Part shown: one piece after another, positions 36,688 to 46,964 of the stretch
Layout: each line of letters begins with the position of its first letter
Numbering within the stretch: the stretch's first letter is position 1
Assembly: GCA_029204225.1 (NCBI GenBank)
Contig: CM055094.1
Location: 63,254,442 to 63,318,441 of the forward strand
Reading direction: 5' to 3'
Length of the DNA stretch: 64,000 bases
From: Diphasiastrum complanatum
Lineage: Eukaryota > Streptophyta > Lycopodiopsida > Lycopodiales > Lycopodiaceae
Notes under the pieces: model-generated
Told to the model about the DNA's origin: nothing
Seen by the model: only the letters and a program-made list of their open reading frames with translations
Databases searched by the model: none
Program-made: the position numbers and the translations under genes

Positions 36688-38055
36688 TTAGGCTTGCTGA
36701 ACTAGCGGAGCAAGCTGCCAAAACTTGCGTAATTGGCTGCCATTTACCAAAGTATCAAATCGTTTTCCATCCAAGTGCTCACGAATTACTGCGCCATAGT
36801 TCAGGATTTCCTTCACTTTATACGGGGCTTCACCGGTAAACTTCAACTTACCTTTGATCAGCTTGGTTTTGTACATTAATACAAGATCTCCTGCTTTCAG
36901 ATCTTTTTTGTGCAATCGACGATCGTGTCATGTCTTGCGGTGGGCTTTCTCTGTTGCTAAGGCATGAACTGCCATCAATCGGGTTTCACATAATTTGTGC
37001 AACGCTTCATGACGGAGTTGTAAAGACATATCATCATTCAATCGTTCTGTGGCTGCTATGCGTAAAGATGGGATTAAAAATTCAATTGTCATAACAGCAT
37101 CTTGACCATAAACCAGTTAAAAAGGTGTTTGATTTGTACTATTTTTGTAAGCGGTTCTGAATGCCCATAATGCTGCATACAGTTTATGTTCCCAATCGGA
37201 CTGACTTGCTTCAACTGTCTTTGTCAAAATGGTGCAGAGAATCTTATTGGAAGATTCAGCTTGGCCATTCCCTCTGGGATAATAGGGAGTACTAAATCTG
37301 TGTATAACGAAAAAATCTTTCAGTAAACACTTTATTGTTTGATTAACAAAGTGTGTACCCCAGTCACTGACAATTTCAATCGGACATCCAAATCTGATTA
37401 TAATATTTTCATATAGAAACTTGGCCGTAGATTTTGCATCAGCACTTTGACAGCTTTGGCTTCAACCCACTTGGTCATATAATCAGTTGCGACGATAATG
37501 TATCGGGCCTGAGATCCTTGCGCAACAGGATGACTAGGACCAACATAATCCAGTCCCCATTTATCAAACGATGCTTGCGATAAAACCGGATGCAAGGGTT
37601 CATAATTTTGTCGAGTAGGCCGTCGTGCTCACTGGCAAACATCACATGTCTGAATAAAATTTTCTGTGTCCTTATGAAGTGTAGTCCACCAACAACCGGA
37701 TTGCAAAAGTTTGCGAACAGTAATATCTATAAAAAAAATGCCCTCCACCCATGCCATCAGTGAAAACATGATTAAATCTGGTACTTCATGTGGTAAAACA
37801 CACCTTTGTAAAATATTATCTGATCCACGACGGTACAATTGTCTTGCAATTAATTGATAAGGTTGAGTCTTATGAATCAATTGTCTCTTCTGTACTTTTG
37901 TCAAAGAGTCATTCGATTGTCCTAGCATCAAGTACTCAACAATATCTGCCACTAACATAGAACAACGCGGCATCTGACAGTCCATCCACTTCAATATTAA
38001 CTGGTGCGAATTCAATTCGCGAGACGTGATCGGCTAGATAATGTTGCTTTCCCTT
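36688..38055 (-). pseudogene. Gypsy integrase with C-terminal domain
   Basis: From the right: an HHCC zinc domain ending CDVCQ (37,640-37,700; HKDTENFIQTCDVC). Then the core: FDKWGLDYVGPSHPV (first Asp), EIVSDWGTHFVNQTI (second Asp), YYPRGNGQAESSNK (Glu), all three catalytic acids present. YGQDAVMTIEFLIPSLR follows, then the C-terminal domain LKAGDLVLMYKTKLIKGKLK and FTGEAPYKVKEIL. Stops (TGA after CDVCQ, TAA before LVYG, TGA before HDRRLHKK) and frameshifts disable it. No chromodomain is seen. Confidence 0.88.
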
Positions 38056-38059
38056 TCGA

Positions 38060-39774
38060 ACCACAATCCGAAAGTCAAATTCAATCAATAATAATAACTA
38101 TTTTGCAATACGTCCAGTATTGCATGTCTTGTTTCCCAAGTAAAGTAACGGTTGATGATCCGTATAAAATGCAAAGTGCGTTTCCATGAAGTAGTGACGA
38201 AATTTTTGAACAGAAAAAATCATGGCTAGCGTTTCACGTTCTGTTGTTGAATAATTCTTCTCTGGATCTGTAAGTTGTCTGCTTGCAAATCGTATAGGAT
38301 AATCCTTCTTATAGTCACCTGGCTGCGTCAAAACTGATCCAATGGCGTATTTTGAGGCATCCGTATGAACATGAAACTCTATCGTTCAATCTGGAGAACG
38401 CAGTATTGGTGCTGAAATTAATATTTTTTTTAACTTTTCAAAGGCCTCTAACGCCTCTACTGTCCAAATAGGAACAATAGCTAGTTTGTATATAGGTCGT
38501 GCTAAATCTGCAAAGAAAATAATAAAAATTCGATAGTAGTTCGCATGACCCATAAACACATAAACTCCTCGAATTGTTGCTGGCGGTGGCAATTCCACAA
38601 TAACTTTGATCTTAGAATAATTTGTGGCAATATCATGTCTTGATATCACATGTCCAAGTACAACTCCGTGCGAAACCCATATCTGGCATTTTTTCGGATT
38701 TAGAAAAATCTGATATTTGCGGCATCTTTCAAATACTTTCTCCAATCGATCCAGGTGGTTTGTATCTGTACTATGAACTCCCAAGTCGTCCAAGTAAATT
38801 TCAAGAAATTTCTGCAAATAATCTTTAAAAGTTGATTGTATTACTCTTTGGAATGAACTTGGTGCATTACATAGTCCAAACGACATTATTTTGTAAGCAT
38901 AGGTGTTCCATTTTGTTGCAAAAGCAGTTTTGTGGCGATCGGCAGGTGCAATATTAACCTGGTTGTAACCACTAAATCCATCCAAAAAACTATAAACTTC
39001 CGCTCCAGCAAGACGATCCAAAATGCTTTCAGTAAAAGGCAATGAAAAGTGATCCTTCCGTGCCACTTTATTCAATGCTTTGAGATTCACACAAATCTTC
39101 AATTTTTCATTTTCTTAGGAACAATGACAATCTGTGAAATCCATTCAATGTGCTCGATCTCATAAATGAAATTGGCGTCAAGCAATCTCTGAAGTTCCTT
39201 CGTTATCACAGCGATAGAACTTTGTAACCTTTGGGACTGCATCAAGTACTAAAGGTATGGTATGTTCAATCACTGATGTCGGAATAACCTTCAAATCTTG
39301 ATAAGTCCATGCAAAGCAATCTCGATACTTAATAACTAACAAGCGGAGTGTTTGATACTGTTTAGAAGTAAGTTGTGATCCCACTTGTACAATCTTTTTC
39401 GGTTCTCCTGGTTTGACAAGATTCATTCGCTGTGTCCTAGCTGGGCCATCGTAAACCTCTTTAGATTCCGGTATGTGTTCTTCAGGTTCACGATGTGCCT
39501 TAGGTAACATAATAACCACATCATTCAGTGTATAACGTTTAAAATGCTCTGGCATATCATGTTGGACTACGTTTGCTTGTTCTTTTTCAAAAGGACTTGT
39601 CTTGGATCTTCGTTTAGCCTTCTTAGCAGGAATTAATCGTGGAGGTGATGACTTTCGAGATGATAATTCTTTCTTCACAGGTGAAGACTTCCTAGACGAT
39701 GATGTCTTGCTGGAAGTCTGACTTGAAAAATCATTCTTGACTTTTCCTTTGCCTTTATCCAATAGAGGTGGCAC
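38060..39774 (-). pseudogene. Gypsy reverse transcriptase and RNase H
   Basis: The N-terminal linker (39,774-39,190) is Ser/Lys-rich, then DCFAWTYQDLKVIPTSVIEH. A frameshift leads to DANFIYEIEHIEWISQIVIV and another to KICVNLKALNKVARKDHFSL. The RT core is open for 239 codons (39,102-38,386): VYSFLDGFSGYNQV, MSFGLCNAPSSFQR and the catalytic IYLDDLGVHS, then LNPKKCQIWVSHGVVLGHVI. RNase H follows after a TGA: FHVHTDASKYAIGSVLTQ, RETLAMIFSVQKFRHYF and FYTDHQPLLYL, then TAG. The catalytic residues are largely kept although the frame is broken in several places. Confidence 0.9.
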
Positions 39775-39784
39775 TTCCTTTGAA

Positions 39785-40690
39785 TCAATCTTCCAAGGGA
39801 GATTTTCTCATTTCAAGACCGTATTATAATGTTGCTTAGCTTGTTTCTTTGTCATCGAACCTGTGATCATGTCTCCTTTCAATATAACTGCTTTGGGCGG
39901 TTTGATTGTTAATTCATCAGGAACATTACGCACTCCAAATCTGGTCGGATCCATATGATTTAAAATCTGCTCATCCGTAAGTTCTGCATTGTCATCATAA
40001 GTCAAGGCATGGCTCACTGGTATGAGATCATCCTCAATTGGATCTAGTATAGGTTCTGTTGATATCCAGACTATATTCAGCACACTTAGTGAAAACGTGA
40101 TTGGTGTATCCAAAGTTCGATCTAACAAGAAAATCTCGCTCAACTCTGATTGAATATCTTGTTGACACATATATCTTGCTGTACAATCAATTATTTCAAG
40201 AGCTTCATTCCAATTGACAGTATCCGTTTGAGAATCGTAGCGAACTCCCAATTTTTTCTCTGCTCAATCACAAGTGTGATCCGTTGTTGATGAATCATCA
40301 TCTTCTTTTTGAACCACTGGTTTGATATTCCAAATCGTAGGATCAACTTTAACTGCACATTCACGATTTTCAAAAGTGATTTTTCCGGTGCCCCAGTTAT
40401 GAATTACTTGCGCAACTCGTAACCATGGACGTTCTAATAGAACTCGGTAGACATTTGGCGCTTTGGTAAGTCCATCACAACGAAAGTAATGACGAACTGT
40501 ACTCCTGCAATCCTGACAAGTATATCTTCCACCATTCCTCGTGGACGAACTATCGTTTGATCAGCTAGCTTAATAGCAAAAGTAGCAGATCTTTGTAAGG
40601 CCCCATTTTGGACATAGCCTTGTAGAAATCAGGTTAACTCCTGAACCGCCATTTATCACGACTGCTTCTTTAGAAAATTGTCTATGTTGT
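39785..40690 (-). pseudogene. Gypsy protease with Asp-to-Asn change, and linker
   Basis: At about 40,665-40,630 the active-site block reads EAVVINGGSGVNLIS. The related fragment at 4.4 kb has Asp (VVVDGGSG) where this has Asn, so the catalytic acid is lost. AIKLADQTIVRPRGMVEDIL and LLERPWLRVAQVIHNWGTGK follow (Gly-to-Glu in the LLGRPWL block). The linker (40,251-39,808) is open for 147 codons: PPKAVILKGDMITGSMTKKQ is also recognisable in the + strand remnant at 58.35 kb. Confidence 0.85.
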
Positions 40691-41080
40691 ATCGGTAGAG
40701 CGATATTCTTTTGTTCACTTTCTCAAGCGGCTCCAACATGGAGTACATCATTAGATTCTTCAAATCCAACACAAAAAAGTGGCTCCTGGTGGATTTTTTA
40801 TTCTTCTTGAGCTAACTTTTGCGCTAAGACTTCTTTTGTTTTTGGCACCAACTTTAGGAACTCTCCCAATGAAATATTGATCTTGCTAGACAAAAATGTT
40901 CATGAGTAATTCTGTATGCGGTGTTTCCGGTTCAGTCATCTTGAAGGGTTCTTCCTGATGATGTAATTGATCATTCATATCCATACGTAAATTTTTTGGA
41001 GGCTGCAATGGTAAAGACCGAACTTCAGTTGTTACTTTAGCAGTTTCAAGTTCCTCTTCTTCTTGCAGATGTTTAATGCA
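40691..41080 (-). other. Gag-protease linker of the gypsy element, unassigned
   Basis: Lies between the zinc-knuckle region and protease on the coding strand. Frames are broken and no domain is recognised. Confidence 0.4.
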
Positions 41081-42730
41081 CTATCTCATATCTTGATATC
41101 TTCGTTTTTCTGCATTAAGATTTGGATAGACTCCCGATGTTGTTGGTGTATCGTTCAATGGTATAGAATCAGCAGGTACTGGATCCACTACTGGTTCTTT
41201 TTGCTTTTGTGCTCTGGTGACCACCATCAAGGGTGCACTTGGTTTATTCTGAGCTACTGATCTTTGCTTGATTGTTATCAAATTTACAGGTGTTGTAGTT
41301 GGTGGTGGCTTCGGTCTTGCTGGAGAGTCTTTATAGCAATGCCCATATCCACAATCACAACATAATGGTACAAATTTTTCTTTATTTGGGCATTCTGCAA
41401 CTCTGTGATTTTCTCCACATGCAAAGCATCCAAGTGGTGCTCTGGTCCAACTTCTCGAGGCTTGTTGTTGAGCGGCAACATAAATTGCATACTGTTCTGA
41501 AGATCCACCTTCCTGATCATTACCATAGCTCCATTGCTCAGCACTTCTGTAAGGTTCCGGTTCCATCAAATTGGCAGGAGAAGCGGAGTGTGTTGGTGGG
41601 GCTGGCAAAGCTAAACATTCCGGGTATCCAAGAGTAGATTGTCGCAGTCTTGCGGTTGGATTTCCTCCATATAGTGATTCTCGATATCCCATTTGGGCAT
41701 ACCGTTGCTGAATTATCCGAGGGTTGAAGTTGCAAAAAGCAGTCTCATGGTCAGGTGAATTATACAGATGGCAAACATTGATTTCCATTCGTTTTTTCAA
41801 TTGAGGACACTCGTTCACTATGTGATTTCCAAATAGAACACCTAATATTTTTCGTGGTAGGAAAAGTCTTTGCAACCTTCTCAAGTTCTTTGTTTGCTTC
41901 TTCATGGAAATTTTTCAATGCTTTGATCTTCTCATCAAATTGCAACTACAACTTTTCCATCTGTTTCTGCTGGGTCTTTCCAAGTTTCTCGAACTCATTG
42001 AGCATCATTTCTACAGTAGCATTGGCATTCGTTGATGCAATAGTGGTGGATGTCATAGTAGTCTGCCCTGCTATATAAGTCAACATACTAACATTCGGCT
42101 CATCATCTGAATCTTCATCCTCCTCCTGAATTGCATCGTCCATAGCATTTTGCAAAAGTGCGCACTCATTATGGCGTTTTAGCTCACGTCTGATCCGTTT
42201 AGGTAGACCTGAGAAAAACCACATAATCATGGCATTTTCATTAATCAGCTCTGGTTTGCATTCAGATCTGAGACGTTTCACCCTTTCGATGTAATCTCGA
42301 ACCATTTTCCGCTTTCTCATTTTAACTTTACTTAAAAGTAGGAAAAGGTCTTTCATAAACTTCTGCGGTTTGAACCGTGTGATAAGGGCTCGTTTAACAA
42401 CCTCCCAATCTGTACACTCCGTTTCATCTTGGTTATAGTACCAATCTTGTGCTGCGCCTGTTAAGGCCATAGCACACCACTTTCCGACATTCCCTAGCTT
42501 GACACATTGAACCATGTCTCTTGTGATTCCACCTAAGTGGTCATCCAACTTAAGTTTATCTTGAGGATAAATCTCACCATAGACCTCACAGGATTCAACA
42601 TAGATATGAAGAAATCTAACTGGATCTGTTAATCTATTATACTTAGGTAGATCCAATCAGGTGCTCTTCTAACAATAATTGGATTGACCTCCTGTGGAAC
42701 ACCTCCAGGAGCAGCTCCAGGGGTAGCCAT
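41081..42730 (-). pseudogene. Gypsy gag with zinc knuckles
   Basis: The likely start ATG is at 42,730 (MATPGAAPGGVPQEVNPIIV). A frameshift near 42,660 leads to the gag core, open for 236 codons: YNRLTDPVRFLHIYVESCEV, VGKWCAMALTGAAQDWYYNQ and WFFSGLPKRIRRELKRHN (retrotransposon gag domain). A TAG follows EKL, then a coiled stretch (FDEKIKALKNFHEEANKEL). A frameshift falls inside the first zinc knuckle (one frame ends RCSIW, the other continues GNHIVNECPQLKK). A second knuckle-like motif CFACGENHRVAEC and a CCDCGYGHC cluster lie near 41,330-41,440. Confidence 0.88.
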
Positions 42731-43918
42731 CTTTACAAATTTAGATCAAGCGGACAATGAGATTGGATCTAGATTTTTCCAAAAAACTATCTCAGATCAA
42801 ATCTGCTAGATTTATTCCCTTTTTCAAGAATCTGACTCTATATGATAAAAAGCTTTCCGAAATTCGATCAATCGACACTTCTCAAAATGATAAATCTCTC
42901 AGAATCCAATTCAGAATATATCAGATTTGATCCAAATTTTGACAGAGACTTGATCTGGAAAATCAGAAACTAAAAATAGGACTGGCGAAGGTTCACTAGG
43001 CGAAGGTTGGCTCGGCGAAGGTTAAACAGTGCTATTTTGAAAAAAACACTCTATGAACAACTTTTTTGACAATTTCCTGAGAAATAACCTTCGCCGACAT
43101 CTTTGGTGAAAGATCTAACACAGATAAAACTATGAAAAACCGGACGAAGGTTTCTGACACAAGGAAATACAGTTTCTGTTGTCTGGCGAGGGTAAAATTC
43201 AAGATTTTCTATGATCTGATCAAGAACAATCTTCGTCGAACTCAAAAATAGTATTTTTCTATAAATAGAATGTTCTGGAAACTTGGCAAAGGATCAAGAG
43301 TAATACTGGTAATTTTGCAAAAAAGTGACTTTTTTTGGCAAAAATATGGCAATATGACAACTGATCCTCTGAAACTCTTTTTATTTTTGGTATTATTCTT
43401 CGCCGACCTGGCAGTAGATATATCCGAATCACTTCTAAGCACAGTGAATCCGACGAAGGTTTATTTTCTGTATTTTTAGGGTTTTGGTGATTTTTTGGTA
43501 TTTTTTGACGATTTTTGTTTCTGAAAATCTGTTGGGAATTAGTCTTCGCCCTTCAAATTGAAGGTTTTGTGAACAAAACCGAAGGTGTCTGCAACTCGGC
43601 GAAGGTTTCCTGAAAGAGGGTAAAAGTTCTAAGCTCTGATGACGCTTTTTGCCTCTTTTTGACCAAATCTGACAGATTTGACCGATTTTTGTTCTCTGAT
43701 GTCTCAGATCCAAATGGATCTTAATATTGGTGATCTGAATAGGTTTTTCTGTTTAACAATTGGATTAGATTTCAAACAAGCAAATCCACTCAAATCAAGT
43801 AGAATCAATCTCAAACTAACTCTAAAATGCAGATCTAACACTATTCATGCCACGACAAGATGCCTAATGCAAGCTAACCATCAACCAAACATGCTGCAAA
43901 CTGAAAAATTGGCGTAGC
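42731..43918 (-). repeat. Gypsy leader with GGCGAAGGT motif cluster (42,984-43,610)
   Basis: Untranslated leader between primer-binding site and gag. At least a dozen copies or one-base variants of GGCGAAGG / CCTTCGCC in both orientations, e.g. three within 42,983-43,021, then 43,088, 43,144, 43,183, 43,400, 43,451, 43,544, 43,580 and 43,597. The same motif clusters downstream of integrase. Confidence 0.75.
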
Positions 43919-43936
43919 TCCCCGACAACGGCGCCA
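43919..43936 (-). other. Primer-binding site, tRNA-Asp type
   Basis: TCCCCGACAACGGCGCCA on the + strand gives TGGCGCCGTTGTCGGGGA on the element strand, complementary to the 3' end of plant tRNA-Asp apart from about one base. Four bases separate it from the LTR. Confidence 0.9.
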
Positions 43937-43940
43937 AAAT

Positions 43941-44580
43941 TGTAGTGGGTTTCTTTCCTTGCCTATCCTCAACCCAAGATCTAATCAATCTAGCATCAAG
44001 GAGATGAAGTTAGTTGTCACGCATAGGTTCGTTCCCATGAGAGCGATAGTATAGTTCAGATTTCAACATGAATGGAGGATCTAACACTAACATCCATTAA
44101 CACTAAGCATTAACACTACATCCATTAACCCTAAATCCACAACAATGATAGAAACTTATTCTTTCTTTCTCTCCCTTTCTCTCTCACAAAAAGCATAAAA
44201 AAATGGCAACCCCAATAATAATCAAATCCAACAATTAGCAAAATCCAAAGAAAGCATGATAAATGGAGGAAAAGAGAGGAAGAGCGAGGACATTCATCAA
44301 TCCATTTTTAAAGAGAACCAATCTGCTTTATTGAAATGAGGAAATGAACATCAAGAACAATTCGAGTTGGTCCCTTTTTATAGTAGAGAGGAGGACCCTG
44401 GCCTTTGAATCCTATTGGTCCAGTCTTGCCTCTCTTTTTATTCAAATTTAAAAAAGTATGGGAACCATCAAAATTGGAAGGAAATCCAACTTCATTCACT
44501 AACTTGACATTTAGGCCCTGCGACATTAAAAGTCCCGCAAAAAGGCCTAAAGTCCTTTTATTAACTTTTAACTGATCAAT
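43941..44580 (-). repeat. 5' LTR of the gypsy element
   Basis: Begins TGTAGTGGG on the + strand (CA end on the element strand). A minus-strand TATAAAAAGG at 44,382-44,373 and AATAAAG at 44,332-44,326 are a plausible promoter and poly(A) signal. The outer boundary near 44,580 (TGATTGATC on the minus strand) is a guess because the partner LTR is absent. Confidence 0.65.
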
Positions 44581-45428
44581 CAAATAACTATGTGATCATT
44601 GGGTTGGACTTACACACGCAGGGTGCCAAATTCCTCTCACTTATTGACTAGGGTTAGGGTTGCATTGGGATCCGCAAACCCTCCAAAATATGCATATCAC
44701 TAGTAGGCTTTCTAGGTCTAATAAGATCCAAAACTATGTATCCATATGTTTAGCAATTCAACTTTCTTGTTGAAAATGACTATAGAAGTACCACAAGTAC
44801 GATGACTACTAGGCATTAAGTTCATTCTATAATCTACACTCTTACAATAAGCCTTATTGTAATTGCTTTCACATGTTATGTCTTAAAATTCATCCCTTTT
44901 AAGTTGATTTCATATGATGTCCTATCTAGCTTGCACTATTTCATTCAAGTAGAACTTGACAAAGAAAAAAAATTGAAGATATGTTCATTACAATAAACGA
45001 CATATTTAAATCACAATTAGTAACTTCTAAGTCATCCATATCCCATAATCTAAAATTGAGATAATCACTTATTTACAAACTTAGAAATCAATAATAGAGA
45101 TGCCTATGTGTCAAAGGGTATTGTTAAGTAGCAAGTGTTAGTTGTGCATGAAATTGACCATGTGTCGACATTAAGAAGGGTCAAGGTTAAGGGGTGCTTG
45201 AGGATTGTGCATAGGTGAGCCTAGAGAGAGGCATTCCTCATCATAATTTACGTAGAAAAGGTTGAGAGGAGACAAGGCAGGTTGGTCCACCATGTATGTA
45301 CATGCAAGGAAATCAATAGGGATCGAAGTTTTAGATCACCGTCGTGTACTTGATGTGCTAGGTTTTGAATTGAGTTTCCGATTGGAGTTTGACAGTTACT
45401 TACACCCTTATAATGAAAGAGTGGCCAG
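44581..45428. other. Intergenic stretch with one half of an inverted repeat pair
   Basis: 45,115-45,250 is similar, in inverted orientation, to 49,798-49,932 (shared phrase GTGAGCCTAGAGAGAGGCAT and GTTAAGGGGTGCTT). No coding sequence is recognised. The 69-codon frame at 45,262-45,471 matches nothing. Confidence 0.55.
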
Positions 45429-46253
45429 CTCTAGAAATAAGCATCTCTATATTAACATGTTCCTAATGTAATCCATGTATGAAACTTCTAGCTTTTGCCA
45501 CTACATTTTTCATTCACAATTTTTGGTTGACTCATGATTCACTTAAATGAATTCTGGATTAGATATAACCGTATGGAATCTTTCATTAATTGGTACTGTG
45601 CCAATTTTCTAGGGATTCTACCACAGTCCTATTGCATAATATAACTACATAGTGAAGTACTAATTCTAATGTCTTCTTCCACTTCTCCCTTGCTCTCTTG
45701 AAAATTATCTAAGTTTAAGCAAACAATGCTAAAAACTTGTAAACGACATTTAGTAATTGAGCTTTTTAATAGTAGTCCGAATGATCAACTATCACGAATG
45801 ATTTCTTCAAGACCTCAATAAGCTAATCCCCAAGTGATTGGCTCTAGAAATAAGCACCTCTATATCAACATGTTCCTAATGTAATCCATGTATGAAACTT
45901 CTAGCTTTTACCACTACATTTTTCATTCACAATTTTTGGCTGACTCATGATTCACTTAAATGAATTCTAGATTAGAGATAACCGTATGGAATCTTTCATT
46001 AATTGGTACTATGCCAATTTTCTAGGGATTCACCACAGTCCTATTGCATAATATAATTACATAGTGAAGTACTAATTCTAATGTCTTCTTCCACTTCTCC
46101 CCTGCTCTCTTGAAAATTATCCAAGTTTAAGCAAACAATACTAAAAACTTGTAAACGACATTTAGTAATTGAGCTTTTTAATAGTAGTCCGAATGATCAA
46201 CTATCACGAATGATTTCTTCAAGACCTCAATAAGCTAATCCCCAAGTGGTTGG
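45429..46253. repeat. 413-bp tandem duplication upstream of the intact gene
   Basis: Unit 1 (45,429-45,841) and unit 2 (45,842-46,253) agree almost base for base; CTCTAG recurs at 45,429, 45,842 and 46,254. Only about ten differences were noted (e.g. GCATCTC / GCACCTC). The duplication ends 350 bp before the TATA box of the EXPERA-like gene. Confidence 0.95.
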
Positions 46254-46603
46254 CTCTAGTTATAGATCCTGCCACCATGTGGATGCCTTAACACACCGAA
46301 GTTCATAGAGGCTAGACTCTGTTTCTGTGTAAACACTACTTCCATTTTATGATCTCTTAAGCTATATTACTTATTTGTCTCATCAAGTGCTACGCCTAAC
46401 TATCACGTTGAAAAGATCAAGATGCCTATCTATAAGCATGCTCGGTCGTTGCATGTCGGTGAATCAAGGATAACGGTGGGGCTATGCTTGCACCCTCACT
46501 CAACATTAAGAGCACAAGTCTCCTCAATAGAGAGTAGAGACCTTGGCTGAGAGTGGAAAAAGAACATCCAAGGTGACTAACAAACTCCAAAATTAGATTG
46601 GCC

Positions 46604-46610
46604 TATAAAT
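46604..46610 (+). promoter_or_regulatory. TATA box of the EXPERA-like gene
   Basis: TATAAAT, 72 bp before the start codon, in the sequence GGCCTATAAATATGG. Spacing fits a short 5' leader. Confidence 0.6.
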
Positions 46611-46681
46611 ATGGACGTGCACTCTAAAATATTGCACGTTGCAAACTAACAATAATACAATTGCAAGTGAGAAAAGGAAGA

Positions 46682-46964
46682 ATGGCTGCTGCAGCATCAC
46701 TGCCCATCAGCAAGCGGCCTGTGGATGTGCTTCTCGTTGCATTTTTCGTGATCAATGTTCCGATCCTGCTGCTGATCGATGCTCAGGTGGTGCTGCCCCC
46801 CTCCCTCTTTCCTCACTTTCTGCGATCCCTTGTGAAATGGCATGTTCAATCATCCGGAGACTTTCTGGTGGGGGACAAGCCCTCTTTCTTCCGAGGCCTG
46901 GTGCTGTGTGAGATCGTGGTTGCGCTGCCTCTTCTTCTCTCCAATGCTTATGCATTTTACTACG
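46682..46964 (+). CDS. Exon 1 of the EXPERA-like gene
   Basis: 283 bases, residues 1-94 plus the first base of Gly 95. Donor TACG|GTTCTT is weak in consensus, but it is the only GT that keeps the family alignment (YAFYYG, then KQWGRM). Confidence 0.82.
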
